From an uncultured Pelagibacteraceae bacterium (GTDB taxonomy: Bacteria > Pseudomonadota > Alphaproteobacteria > Pelagibacterales > AG-422-B15): a DNA stretch of 64,000 nucleotides. The stretch lies in assembly GCA_902610585.1 (NCBI GenBank), contig CACLWE010000005.1, positions 1 to 64,000 on the forward strand, written 5' to 3'. Below, one piece after another: positions 17,264 to 26,291 of the stretch. The notes under the pieces are model-generated. The model was given only the letters and a program-made list of their open reading frames with translations, was not told where the DNA came from and did no database searches. The first letter of the stretch is position 1; every line of letters begins with the position of its first letter. A program made the translations under genes and the position numbers.

Positions 17264-18097
17264 ATTACTGAGATAGTTTTCAGCTACACGTTGCCCTAAG
17301 TTGTAATCAGCTTTCAAAATATCAACATTTTTAGAATCTCTTTTAGATTTAAGTCTTGTTGGTGGACATAATTGGATTACTTCACAATCTGAAGGCGGGT
17401 TTTGTATGAAATCTAAGGCAGTATTGTAAGTTTTGTCATGCTTAAGCAGAGCTTTTCTAAGTTCGGGGTATTCTTTAGAAAAAAATGCTCCAATATAATT
17501 TTCAAGTTTTAATTTTCTCTTAAATTTTTCTTCATAAGTTCTAATAACTATGATGCGTTTGGCGCCGAGCTCATAAGCCTTTCTGACAGGTAGAGGATCG
17601 GCTACGCCACCATCAAATTTACGACGTCCGTCTATCATGCTGGGCGTTCTTACCAGTACAGGCAAAGTTCCAGATGCTATCATTTTAGGCATCCATTCAT
17701 CTTCTCCAAATTCATGATATTCGGCTTCAGCGCTGAGAGCATCAGTCACAACCGCAATGTATTTTTTGCCTTGAACAGTTTTTCTAATTTTTTCCATGTT
17801 AGGCTTAAACATTTTCTCGCCGTCTTCGTACATTTTATGAAATTTGATTATGTCGCCACCTGTGAAGATATTTTTATAATCTAAGTAATCTCCTCGCGCA
17901 GCATATAGCATCTTTTCTAAATTATTGTCAGTTTCTCTAATGAGGTACCAGCAAAGAACCGCAACACCATTTGATACTCCAATATAAATATCGAATGGAT
18001 CGTATTTTCTTTTTATAAATGTATCGGTGATTCCGAAAGAAAATACACCTCTTTGTCCGCCACCTTCAACAATTAGAGCTGTTTTTTTATTTTCCAT
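17252..18097 (-). CDS. Patatin-like phospholipase
   Basis: Lipid acyl hydrolase of about 281 aa with a Ser-Asp dyad. Using ATG 18097, the oxyanion loop GGGQRG is at residues 12-17, the nucleophile motif G40-V-S42-N-G44 follows, and the catalytic Asp lies in DGGVADP. I prefer 18097 over the upstream ATG 18133 because family homology begins right at ENKKTALIVEGGG and the extra 12 residues are not family-like. It resembles the YjjU-type bacterial patatins. It is divergent from the TANGO2-like gene with a 36-base gap. Confidence 0.87.
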   Translation of the reverse strand: MENKKTALIVEGGGQRGVFSFGITDTFIKRKYDPFDIYIGVSNGVAVLCWYLIRETDNNLEKMLYAARGDYLDYKNIFTGGDIIKFHKMYEDGEKMFKPNMEKIRKTVQGKKYIAVVTDALSAEAEYHEFGEDEWMPKMIASGTLPVLVRTPSMIDGRRKFDGGVADPLPVRKAYELGAKRIIVIRTYEEKFKRKLKLENYIGAFFSKEYPELRKALLKHDKTYNTALDFIQNPPSDCEVIQLCPPTRLKSKRDSKNVDILKADYNLGQRVAENYLSNLEN

Positions 18098-18133
18098 GAT
18101 ACAATAAATTAGTAAGGATATATAAGAAATCAA

Positions 18134-18889
18134 ATGTGTTCGATAGTAATTTTAAAACAAAGTGACTCTGAGTGGCCCATTATAATTGGTGCCAATCGAG
18201 ATGAAATGAGTAATCGAGACGCTTTACCACCTGGTCGTCATTGGGACGATAGACCACATATTTTCGCAGGCAAGGACATGACGGCGGGTGGTACCTGGAT
18301 AGGAATTAATGATTTTGGTGTCATCGCTGCAATTATGAATAGAATGAATAGCCTTGGACCTATGGATAATAAAAGAAGTAGAGGTGAATTGGTTCTTGAT
18401 GCACTAGATCATGCAGATGCATCTGAAGCATTAAATGCAATAATTGAAATCGAAAAAGACTCATATAGAGGTTTTAATATGTTCATAGCGGATAATTTAA
18501 ATGCATATTGGATCAAGTCAGATGAAAAAAATTCTGTAATTGAATATTTCAATATACCTGATGGCTTATCAATTATAACTGCTTACGATCGAAATGATTT
18601 AAACTCTAAGCGTATAAAAACTTATTTATCAAAATTTTCTTTATCGGTTGATCCAAAACCAGGTAAAGATGAATGGCAGGACTGGGAAATGTTATTAGGC
18701 AGTACATATTCTGATAACAATGATCCTTTGTCAGCAATGTGCGTGAAAACAGACATGGGTTTTCAAACTGTATCTTCAACACTCATCGCTCTACCAAGTT
18801 TTCAACCCAAGATGGGATCGGCAAAGCCTGTCTACAAATTTGCCAATGGCTCACCAGACTCGGCAAGTTTTATGGAAATGGACATTTGA
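18134..18889 (+). CDS. NRDE/TANGO2 family protein
   Basis: A 251-aa protein of the NRDE (TANGO2) family. It begins MCSIVI, the conserved N-terminal Cys2 of this Ntn-hydrolase-like fold. It continues with GANRDEMSNRDALPP (the N-R-D-E motif, near residues 19-33) and a GGTWIGIN segment near 54-61. Family members have been linked to haem handling and lipid homeostasis; the bacterial activity is not settled. It is transcribed alone on the plus strand after a short divergent gap. Confidence 0.88.
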   Translation: MCSIVILKQSDSEWPIIIGANRDEMSNRDALPPGRHWDDRPHIFAGKDMTAGGTWIGINDFGVIAAIMNRMNSLGPMDNKRSRGELVLDALDHADASEALNAIIEIEKDSYRGFNMFIADNLNAYWIKSDEKNSVIEYFNIPDGLSIITAYDRNDLNSKRIKTYLSKFSLSVDPKPGKDEWQDWEMLLGSTYSDNNDPLSAMCVKTDMGFQTVSSTLIALPSFQPKMGSAKPVYKFANGSPDSASFMEMDI

Positions 18890-18968
18890 GTTCTGCATTT
18901 GCTCTTTAAATTATTGATTTCTATATACTATTTTTCTTAGAAATTACTAAACAAGCTCATATTTAGTA

Positions 18969-18996
18969 TTGTTAGATGATTATGAATTATTATAAT
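18969..18996 (+). promoter_or_regulatory. Promoter of the beta-oxidation operon
   Basis: TTGTTA (18969-18974) and a consensus TATAAT (18991-18996) are separated by 16 bases in the 138-base gap before the thiolase gene. Transcription would start about 25 bases before ATG 19028, leaving room for the GGAG ribosome site at 19017-19020. The rest of the gap shows no hairpin or RNA gene. Confidence 0.6.
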
Positions 18997-19027
18997 CTTC
19001 AATCTTATTAATAATTGGAGCTTTTAA

Positions 19028-20236
19028 ATGACTGATTGCTATATTTACGACACTGTGAGAACCCCTCGTGGTAAGGGTAAAAAAAATGGAACCCTTCATG
19101 AAGTAACTGCACTGGAACTTGCAACTCAAGTTTTAAATAATATTAAAGATAGAACAAAAATTGATACAGTAGATGTTGATGATGTTGTACTAGGATGTGT
19201 TGCGCCAGTTGGTGAACAAGGTGCCTGTATTGCAAGAACAGCAGTGTTAAATGCCGACTATGATCAATCAGTTTCAGGTGTTCAGATCAATAGATTTTGT
19301 GCATCTGGTTTAGAAGCTACTAATATGGCAGCTGCACAAGTAATGTCTGGACAGTCACAAATGTCCATCGGCGGCGGTGTTGAGTCTATGTCTAGAGTTC
19401 CAATGGGCTCGGATGGTGGCGCAATGGTTGCTGACCCTTCAGTTGCAATAAAAAATTACTTTGTTCCACAAGGTATTAGTGCAGACTTAATTGCTACCAA
19501 ATATGGTTTCTCAAGAGATGATGTAGATAGTTATGCTGTTGAAAGTCAAAAGAGGGCAAAAAAAGCTTGGGATGAAAAAAGATTTTCAAAATCAATAACA
19601 CCCGTGAAAGATATCAATGGCTTGACAGTGCTCGATCATGATGAACATATGAGACCTGATGCTACAATGCAATCACTTGGTTCTTTAGATCCATCTTTTG
19701 CAATGATGGGTGAAATGGCAGGTTTTGATGCTACTATTCAACAAAGATACCCTGAAGTTGAGGCTGTTAATCATGTTCACACTGCTGGCAATTCGTCAGG
19801 AATAGTTGACGGAGCAGCTGGAATACTGCTTGGAAATAAAGAGATGGGTGACAAATATGGTCTGAAGGCTCGTGCTAAAATCAAAGGTTTTGCTTCAACA
19901 GGTTCTGAGCCAAGCATCATGCTTACTGGTCCTGGTTATGTTTCTGATAAACTACTAAAAAACTTAGGCATGAGCAAAAGTGACATTGACTTGTGGGAGC
20001 TTAACGAAGCATTTGCAGTTGTTGTACTAAGATATATGGAACATATGGGGATTGACCACTCAGACATTAATGTAAATGGTGGCGCAATTGCTATGGGGCA
20101 TCCATTGGGTGCAACTGGAGCTATGATTCTAGGAACTGTACTTGATGAGTTAGAGAGAAGCAATAAGTCTACTGCTCTTGCCACACTTTGTGTTGGTGGT
20201 GGTATGGGAACTGCAACCGTAATTGAGCGCGTTTAA
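19028..20236 (+). CDS. Acetyl-CoA acyltransferase (thiolase)
   Basis: Thiolase of 402 aa, either degrading 3-ketoacyl-CoA or condensing acetyl-CoA. The nucleophile Cys91 lies in NRFCASGLEA. The C-terminal NVNGGAIAMGHPLGATGA carries the catalytic His, and CVGGGMGTA carries the second Cys. It has a GGAG Shine-Dalgarno site 7 bases upstream and a good promoter. It is 26 bases upstream of a FadB/J-type enzyme, so the pair completes the last three steps of fatty-acid beta-oxidation. FadA-type function is likely, but a biosynthetic acetyl-CoA acetyltransferase role cannot be ruled out. Confidence 0.93.
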   Translation: MTDCYIYDTVRTPRGKGKKNGTLHEVTALELATQVLNNIKDRTKIDTVDVDDVVLGCVAPVGEQGACIARTAVLNADYDQSVSGVQINRFCASGLEATNMAAAQVMSGQSQMSIGGGVESMSRVPMGSDGGAMVADPSVAIKNYFVPQGISADLIATKYGFSRDDVDSYAVESQKRAKKAWDEKRFSKSITPVKDINGLTVLDHDEHMRPDATMQSLGSLDPSFAMMGEMAGFDATIQQRYPEVEAVNHVHTAGNSSGIVDGAAGILLGNKEMGDKYGLKARAKIKGFASTGSEPSIMLTGPGYVSDKLLKNLGMSKSDIDLWELNEAFAVVVLRYMEHMGIDHSDINVNGGAIAMGHPLGATGAMILGTVLDELERSNKSTALATLCVGGGMGTATVIERV

Positions 20237-20262
20237 TAACTTAAAATTTTAGGACAATAATC

Positions 20263-22455
20263 ATGGCTGATGTAACTTATGAAATAGATAGCGACGGTGT
20301 TGCCGTTGTAACGTGGGATTTGGAAAATCGTTCAATGAACGTTTTAAATTTTCAATCTCTTGGTGAATACAGATCAATTATTGAGAAATTAATCTCAGAT
20401 GACTCAGTTAAGGGTATTGTTCTCAGAAGTGCAAAAGATGCATTCATAGCTGGCGCAGATTTAACTTCATCTGAGGTTTTTGGTTTTGATAGCGTTCAAG
20501 AAGATAAAGTGAAAGCTGCAGAAAAAATTTATAATGGCAACATGGATATGCAGTTATTGTTTAGAAGCATGGAAACATCTGGTAAGCCATTTGTAGCTGC
20601 GATAAACGGTCATGCTTTAGGCGGTGGGTTTGAGATATGTCTCGCTTGTCACTATCGTGTGGCGATAGATAATGATAAAATTCAGATTGGACAACCTGAA
20701 GCAAAAGTTGGTTTAATACCTGGTGCAGGAGGAACTCAGAGAGTTCCTAGACTTGCCGGTGTAACGCAAGAGATTATGGGCTTTCTATTAGCAGGTACTC
20801 CGTTAACTCCAAAAAAAGCTCTAAGTACTGGCCTTATTAACGAAGTCACAGATGCAGATAACTTAATTAATGCAGCAAAAAAATATATTGTGGATGGTGG
20901 AAAACCAGTTCAACCATGGGACGAAAAAGGTTTTAGGTTTCCAGGGGGTCTTCCTTATACTCCAAAAGGTGCAATGATTTGGGCCGCAGCGTCATCTTCA
21001 TTGAGAAAAAATTCTTATAATAACTATCCTGCACAAACTGCAATCCTTTCTGCTGTTTATGAAGGTGTTCAGGTGCCGATTGATGCGGCGCTGAGAATTG
21101 AAGCACGTTATTTTACAAAAGTTGTAATGGATCCTAGATCTCAAAACATGGTTCGAAGCCTATTTGTAAATATGCAAGCTTTAAGCAAAGGCGCAAGAAG
21201 ACCAAAAGATTTCGATAAATACGATGTTAAAAAGATTGGGATTCTTGGTGCAGGCTTAATGGGCGCAGGAATTGCCTATGTTACTGCTAAAGCAGGAATT
21301 GAAGTTGTATTAATTGATATGGATCAAGCTGCAGCAGAAAAAGGAAAAGAATATTCTACTAAGATTTTAGATAAACAATTAAGTAAGAAAAAAACTACTG
21401 AAGAAAAAAAAGAAAAGCTATTAAGTCTCATTACACCTACAACTGATTACTCTCTTCTAAAGGGCGCAGATCTTATTGTAGAGGCAGTATTTGAAAATAG
21501 GGATATAAAAGCAGATGTAACCGCTAAAGCAGAAGCGCAAATATCAGAAACTGCTGTATTTGGTTCCAATACATCTACTTTGCCAATTACAGGTTTAGCT
21601 CAAAATTCAAGCCGTCCTGCAAACTTCATAGGTATTCATTATTTTTCACCAGTAGAGAGAATGCCTTTAGTTGAGATCATTATGGGAAAAGAAACTTCTC
21701 AAGAAACATTGGCAAAAACAATGGATTACGTTCAAAAAATTAGAAAGACCCCAATTGTTGTAAATGACAGTCGAGGTTTTTATACTAGTCGTGTATTTGG
21801 TACATATACCGGTGAGGGTGTTGCAATGTTAGCAGAAGGTATAAAACCTGCTTTAATTGAAAATGCTGGCAAGATGACAGGTATGCCAATGGCTCCTCTG
21901 GCTCTTTCTGATGCTGTAGCGTTAGATTTAGCTTGGAAAGTTACAACTCAAACTAAAAAGGATTTTGAAGCTGAGGGCAAAGAATTTCCAATAACCCCAA
22001 TGTATTCAATTATGGAAGAAATGGTTGAAAAGCAAGGTAGGTTTGGAAAGAAAAACAATAAAGGCTTTTACGAGTATCCTGAAAATGGAAAAAAATACCT
22101 ATGGCCTGAACTGTCTAACCTATGCAAAGAAAGTGACGACCAACCTGATGTTGAGGAATTAAAGAAAAGGTTTCTTTATATTCAAGCACTTGAAACAGCT
22201 AAATGCTATGAAGAAAACGTGCTAACGGATGTTAGAGATGCGGACATTGGGGCAATACTCGGTTGGGGAATGGCGCCATGGACCGGAGGTCCACTATCTT
22301 TCATAGATATGGTTGGAGTCAAAGAATTTGTGGCTGAAGCTGATAAACTCGCACAAAAATATGGAGAAAGATTTACTCCATGCAAAATGCTTCGTGATAT
22401 GGCAGCTAAAAATGAGAGTTTCCACAAGAGCGGTAGCTCTAGTCAAGCAGCGTAA
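20263..22455 (+). CDS. Bifunctional enoyl-CoA hydratase / 3-hydroxyacyl-CoA dehydrogenase
   Basis: Multifunctional beta-oxidation protein (730 aa, FadB/FadJ class). The N-terminal crotonase domain (about 1-190) has AAINGHALGGGFEICLACH for the oxyanion hole and QPEAKVGLIPGAGGTQR with the catalytic Glu. The NAD-binding domain starts at KIGILGAGLMGAGIAY near residue 324. GIHYFSPVERMPLVEI and the C-terminal helical domains complete the dehydrogenase. It lies downstream of the thiolase in one operon. It is cytoplasmic and supplies acetyl-CoA from fatty or other acyl-CoAs. Confidence 0.94.
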   Translation: MADVTYEIDSDGVAVVTWDLENRSMNVLNFQSLGEYRSIIEKLISDDSVKGIVLRSAKDAFIAGADLTSSEVFGFDSVQEDKVKAAEKIYNGNMDMQLLFRSMETSGKPFVAAINGHALGGGFEICLACHYRVAIDNDKIQIGQPEAKVGLIPGAGGTQRVPRLAGVTQEIMGFLLAGTPLTPKKALSTGLINEVTDADNLINAAKKYIVDGGKPVQPWDEKGFRFPGGLPYTPKGAMIWAAASSSLRKNSYNNYPAQTAILSAVYEGVQVPIDAALRIEARYFTKVVMDPRSQNMVRSLFVNMQALSKGARRPKDFDKYDVKKIGILGAGLMGAGIAYVTAKAGIEVVLIDMDQAAAEKGKEYSTKILDKQLSKKKTTEEKKEKLLSLITPTTDYSLLKGADLIVEAVFENRDIKADVTAKAEAQISETAVFGSNTSTLPITGLAQNSSRPANFIGIHYFSPVERMPLVEIIMGKETSQETLAKTMDYVQKIRKTPIVVNDSRGFYTSRVFGTYTGEGVAMLAEGIKPALIENAGKMTGMPMAPLALSDAVALDLAWKVTTQTKKDFEAEGKEFPITPMYSIMEEMVEKQGRFGKKNNKGFYEYPENGKKYLWPELSNLCKESDDQPDVEELKKRFLYIQALETAKCYEENVLTDVRDADIGAILGWGMAPWTGGPLSFIDMVGVKEFVAEADKLAQKYGERFTPCKMLRDMAAKNESFHKSGSSSQAA

Positions 22456-22504
22456 ATAAGACTACTATAATACTTATAACTTTTACTGATTTGAGAGGAT
22501 CTAT

Positions 22505-23827
22505 ATGGCAAATACTACACCTACGACTAATTCTTTGGAAAACTATTTTTTACCCTTTACTGCAAATAAAGACTTTAAGAAGGATCCAAGATTATTAGAC
22601 AGAGGTGAGGGAGTATACTACTGGAATCATAAAGGCGACCAAGTAATAGATGCTTCATCAGGTCTATTTTGTGTTCCATTGGGGCATGGTAGAAAAGAAA
22701 TAGCTGAAGCTGTTCATCAGCAATTATTAAAATTAGATTACTCTCCTAGCTTCCAAGTTTCTCATTTACCTGCTTTCGCATTAGCTGAAAAAGTAGCAAA
22801 TCTCTTACCGGGCGATTTAAACAATGTCTTCTTCACAATTTGTGGATCTACTGCAATTGACTCCGCAATTAAAATAATTCAGGCATATCAACACGCAATT
22901 GGACAATCGCAACGTGTAAGGTTTGTGTCAAGAGAACGCGCATACCATGGTGTAAATATCGGAGGAACCTCATTAAGTGGCATGATTAAAAACCGTGAGA
23001 TATTTACTGCAACAATGCCTGGAGTTATTCATTTAAGACACACTTGGTTAGAAGAAAATAAATATACAAAAGGTCAGCCGCAACATGGAGCTCATCTTGC
23101 TGAGGATCTTCAGAGGTTTGTAGAAATGTATGGCCCCGAGTCAATTGCAGGGTGTTTTGTTGAACCCATTGCTGGCTCAACAGGAACCATTGTTCCCCCT
23201 ATCGGATATTTAGAAAGACTGAGAGAAATTTGTGATAAATACGGAATTGTTCTTGTTTTTGATGAAGTAATTACTGGTTTTGGCAGAACAGGAAAATCAT
23301 TTGGGGCTGTAAAATACAATGTACAACCTGATATGATTACTATGGCAAAGGCAATTACTAATGGAGCGCAGCCTATGGGGGCAGTTGGTGTTTCAGATAA
23401 AATTTACAATGCTATTGTTGATAATGGTCCAGAGCACGGAGTAGAGTTTTTTCACGGATATACTTACTCAGGTCATCCGGCCTGTGTAGCAGCATCTCTT
23501 GCTACCTTGGATGTATATGAGAAAGAAGATGTGTTCGCAAGAGCAGAAAAGATGTCACCATATTTCATAGATGCAGTGTTTGATGCATTTCAGGATATAC
23601 CAATTGTTACAGATGTAAGAGCTGATGGAATGATGGCCGCTTTTGACCTAGCAGTTGATAAAAACCCTGGCGTGAGAGGATATGATGCTCAAAAGAAAAC
23701 ATTTGCTAATGGTGTTCACATAAAATTTACTGGGGATGCTGGTATAGTTGCTCCTGCGTTAATTGCTGAAGAAAAACACATAGATGAAATGCTCCAAAGA
23801 ATTAAAGAGGTCTTAGTAAAATACTAG
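22505..23827 (+). CDS. tpa: Class III aminotransferase, probable taurine:pyruvate aminotransferase
   Basis: PLP-dependent aminotransferase of 440 aa. The PLP lysine is probably K282 in MITMAKAITNGAQPMGAV, and FDEVITGFGRTGK holds the cofactor-stacking Asp. The sequence is of the beta-alanine/taurine:pyruvate branch. Xsc two genes downstream and alanine dehydrogenase further on favour taurine as donor, giving sulfoacetaldehyde and alanine. The ribosome site GAGAGGAT sits upstream of ATG 22505. Beta-alanine or another omega-amine is the main alternative. Confidence 0.82.
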   Translation: MANTTPTTNSLENYFLPFTANKDFKKDPRLLDRGEGVYYWNHKGDQVIDASSGLFCVPLGHGRKEIAEAVHQQLLKLDYSPSFQVSHLPAFALAEKVANLLPGDLNNVFFTICGSTAIDSAIKIIQAYQHAIGQSQRVRFVSRERAYHGVNIGGTSLSGMIKNREIFTATMPGVIHLRHTWLEENKYTKGQPQHGAHLAEDLQRFVEMYGPESIAGCFVEPIAGSTGTIVPPIGYLERLREICDKYGIVLVFDEVITGFGRTGKSFGAVKYNVQPDMITMAKAITNGAQPMGAVGVSDKIYNAIVDNGPEHGVEFFHGYTYSGHPACVAASLATLDVYEKEDVFARAEKMSPYFIDAVFDAFQDIPIVTDVRADGMMAAFDLAVDKNPGVRGYDAQKKTFANGVHIKFTGDAGIVAPALIAEEKHIDEMLQRIKEVLVKY

Positions 23828-23835
23828 CATCTTAT

Positions 23836-26280
23836 ATGTCAAAGCTTCCTTCACACACAGAGGTTGTTATTATTGGAGGGGGTATTGCTGGTACAAGCAT
23901 TGCATATCACCTTGCTGAGAGAAATGTTCAGGTCACATTGGTTGAGAGAAAAAGCTTAACTTGTGGCACAACTTGGCATGCAGCTGGATTGGTTGGACAA
24001 TTAAGGGCAACAAAAAATCTTACTAAAATGGCTAAGTATTCAACGGAGCTCTATCATAAACTGAATCAAAAAAAAGATCTATCCGCTGGATTTTTGATAA
24101 ATGGTTCAGTTTCTATTGCAGAAAATGAGGGGCGTTATCAAGAAATGAGTAGAGGCGCATCAATGGGTCGAAGTTATGGCTTGGAAATAAATGAAATTTC
24201 AATTGATGAAGTAAAAGAGAAATACCCACTTCTCGATACAAAGCATGTAAAAGGAGCTTGGTTTTTGCCTCAGGACGGTCAAATTAACCCGGTAGACATT
24301 ACAATGTGCCTTGCAAAAGAAGCAAGAAGAATGGGTGCTAACATTATTGAAAATAACAAAGTCATTTCAATCGCACAAGAAGGTGACAAGGTCACAAAAG
24401 TTATTACAGAACTAGGTGATATTACATGTGATAAGATTGTTATATCTGCTGGAATGTGGAGTAGGGAAGTAGGTAAAATGTGCGGGGTAAATATTCCTCT
24501 GCATGCATGTGAACATTTTTACGCTGTAACTGAATATTCAGAAGATATACCAAAAAATTTACCCATCTTAAGAAACCCAGATGCCTATATTTATGTGAAG
24601 GAAGACGCTGGAAAACTTTTAATAGGTGCCTTTGAAAAGAAAGCAAAACCTTGGGGCATGAACGGTATTCCTGAAGATTTCGAATTTGATAGTTTGCCAA
24701 ATGATCTTGATCATTTCGGGCCTATTTTAATGGAAGCAATGGATAGGCTTCCAATACTGAATGAGCTTGGCATTAAAACATATTTTAATGGGCCTGAAAG
24801 CTTCACACCTGATGATAGGTATTATTTAGGCAAAGTTCCTTACAAAGAAAATATATTTGTTTCAACTGGCTTCAATTCAATAGGAATACAATCTGCTGGA
24901 GGAGTTGGCAAAGTTATGGCTGATTGGATCATAAATGACAAAAGTAAGATTGATTTGTGGGATGTAGATGTCGCTAGAGTATTAGATTTTCAAGATGATG
25001 ATGAATATCTAAGAGAAAGAAGCTCTGAAACGCTTGGGCTCTTGTACGCTGTACATTGGCCCTACTATCAATTTGAAACTTCTAGAAACAAAATTAAATC
25101 ACCACTCTATGGCCAACTTGAAAAAGAAGGAGCTTGCTTTGGAGAAGCGGCTGGATGGGAAAGGCCAAATTGGTTTACTAATAATGGTCAAAGACCTCAA
25201 TATCAATACTCGTATCATAAACAAAATTGGTTTGAAAATGTAAGGAGCGAATGTGTTGCTGTAAGAAATGATATTGGCTTATTTGAACTTACATCTTTTT
25301 CTAAGTTTATTATTCGAGGAGATGATGTAGTTAATTTTTTAAATTATATGTGTGTAAGTGAGATGAATGTACCAGTTGGGCGAATTATATATACACAAAT
25401 GTTAAATGACGAAGCTGGAACAGAAGGTGACATTACTTTTACGAGAATAAGTGAAAATGAATATATGTTTGTTACAGGTCCAACTGCACATAATAAAGAC
25501 TATTACTGGTTATTATCTCATTCAAAAAAATTTAAAAATATAGAAATTATTGACGTTACGAAACAATATGGCTGTCTTTCAATAATGGGACCCAATTCAA
25601 GGGAGCACCTTCAAAGAATATGTAATGAGGATATTTCAAATGAAACATTACCGTTTGGATTTTCTAAGAAAATAAATCTTGGTGGTACTGAATGTAGGCT
25701 TCATAGAATAACATATGTTGGCGAGCTGGGTTTTGAAATATACATTCCTTATAATAATTTGGAAAAAGTATTCGATGTTGTTTATGCAAAAAATGGAAAG
25801 AGCCCAGTAAAACTTGCAGGCTATCATGCACTAAATTCAATGAGAATGGAGAAAGGATATCTTCATTGGGGGCATGATATTGGAGTTGAGGAAAACCCTT
25901 TTGAAGCGGGTGTTGGATTTTGTGTAAATCTTAATAAGAAGAATCCTTTTTTAGGACAGGCAGCACTTGAAGAAAAGAAGAAGTCTGGTCTCAGTAAAAG
26001 AAAAGTAAATTTTGCATTATCTAACAATGACTTATTAATTTATCACAATGAGCCAATCTATTTTGACGGTAAGATTGTTGGTGAAATTTCTTCAGGTATG
26101 TATGGTTTCTATTTAGACAAATCATTGGGCATGGGTTACATTTCAAACAATGACAGCTACTCTATTGAAGAAATGATGAGCCATCAAAAATTTGAAATTG
26201 AAGTTGCAGAAACTAAATATTCTGCAGAGGGGTCAATAAACTGTTTTTATGATCCGGGCAGAGAAAAAATATTAGTATAG
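23836..26280 (+). CDS. FAD oxidoreductase-GcvT fusion (dimethylglycine/sarcosine dehydrogenase family)
   Basis: An 814-aa two-domain enzyme. The N-terminal half is a DAO-type FAD domain: EVVIIGGGIAGTSIAYHLAE near residues 8-27, then TTWHAAGL near 49-56, whose His is the covalent-flavin position in dimethylglycine dehydrogenase. The C-terminal half (about 430-814) is a GcvT/aminomethyltransferase fold that would pass the methyl-derived carbon to tetrahydrofolate. The family oxidatively demethylates secondary or tertiary N-methyl amines. It sits 8 bases after tpa and 11 before xsc. That supports an N-methylated taurine or similar sulfonate as substrate, by inference. Dimethylglycine and sarcosine remain possible. 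Confidence 0.88.
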   Translation: MSKLPSHTEVVIIGGGIAGTSIAYHLAERNVQVTLVERKSLTCGTTWHAAGLVGQLRATKNLTKMAKYSTELYHKLNQKKDLSAGFLINGSVSIAENEGRYQEMSRGASMGRSYGLEINEISIDEVKEKYPLLDTKHVKGAWFLPQDGQINPVDITMCLAKEARRMGANIIENNKVISIAQEGDKVTKVITELGDITCDKIVISAGMWSREVGKMCGVNIPLHACEHFYAVTEYSEDIPKNLPILRNPDAYIYVKEDAGKLLIGAFEKKAKPWGMNGIPEDFEFDSLPNDLDHFGPILMEAMDRLPILNELGIKTYFNGPESFTPDDRYYLGKVPYKENIFVSTGFNSIGIQSAGGVGKVMADWIINDKSKIDLWDVDVARVLDFQDDDEYLRERSSETLGLLYAVHWPYYQFETSRNKIKSPLYGQLEKEGACFGEAAGWERPNWFTNNGQRPQYQYSYHKQNWFENVRSECVAVRNDIGLFELTSFSKFIIRGDDVVNFLNYMCVSEMNVPVGRIIYTQMLNDEAGTEGDITFTRISENEYMFVTGPTAHNKDYYWLLSHSKKFKNIEIIDVTKQYGCLSIMGPNSREHLQRICNEDISNETLPFGFSKKINLGGTECRLHRITYVGELGFEIYIPYNNLEKVFDVVYAKNGKSPVKLAGYHALNSMRMEKGYLHWGHDIGVEENPFEAGVGFCVNLNKKNPFLGQAALEEKKKSGLSKRKVNFALSNNDLLIYHNEPIYFDGKIVGEISSGMYGFYLDKSLGMGYISNNDSYSIEEMMSHQKFEIEVAETKYSAEGSINCFYDPGREKILV

Positions 26281-26291
26281 AAAGTATTGTT

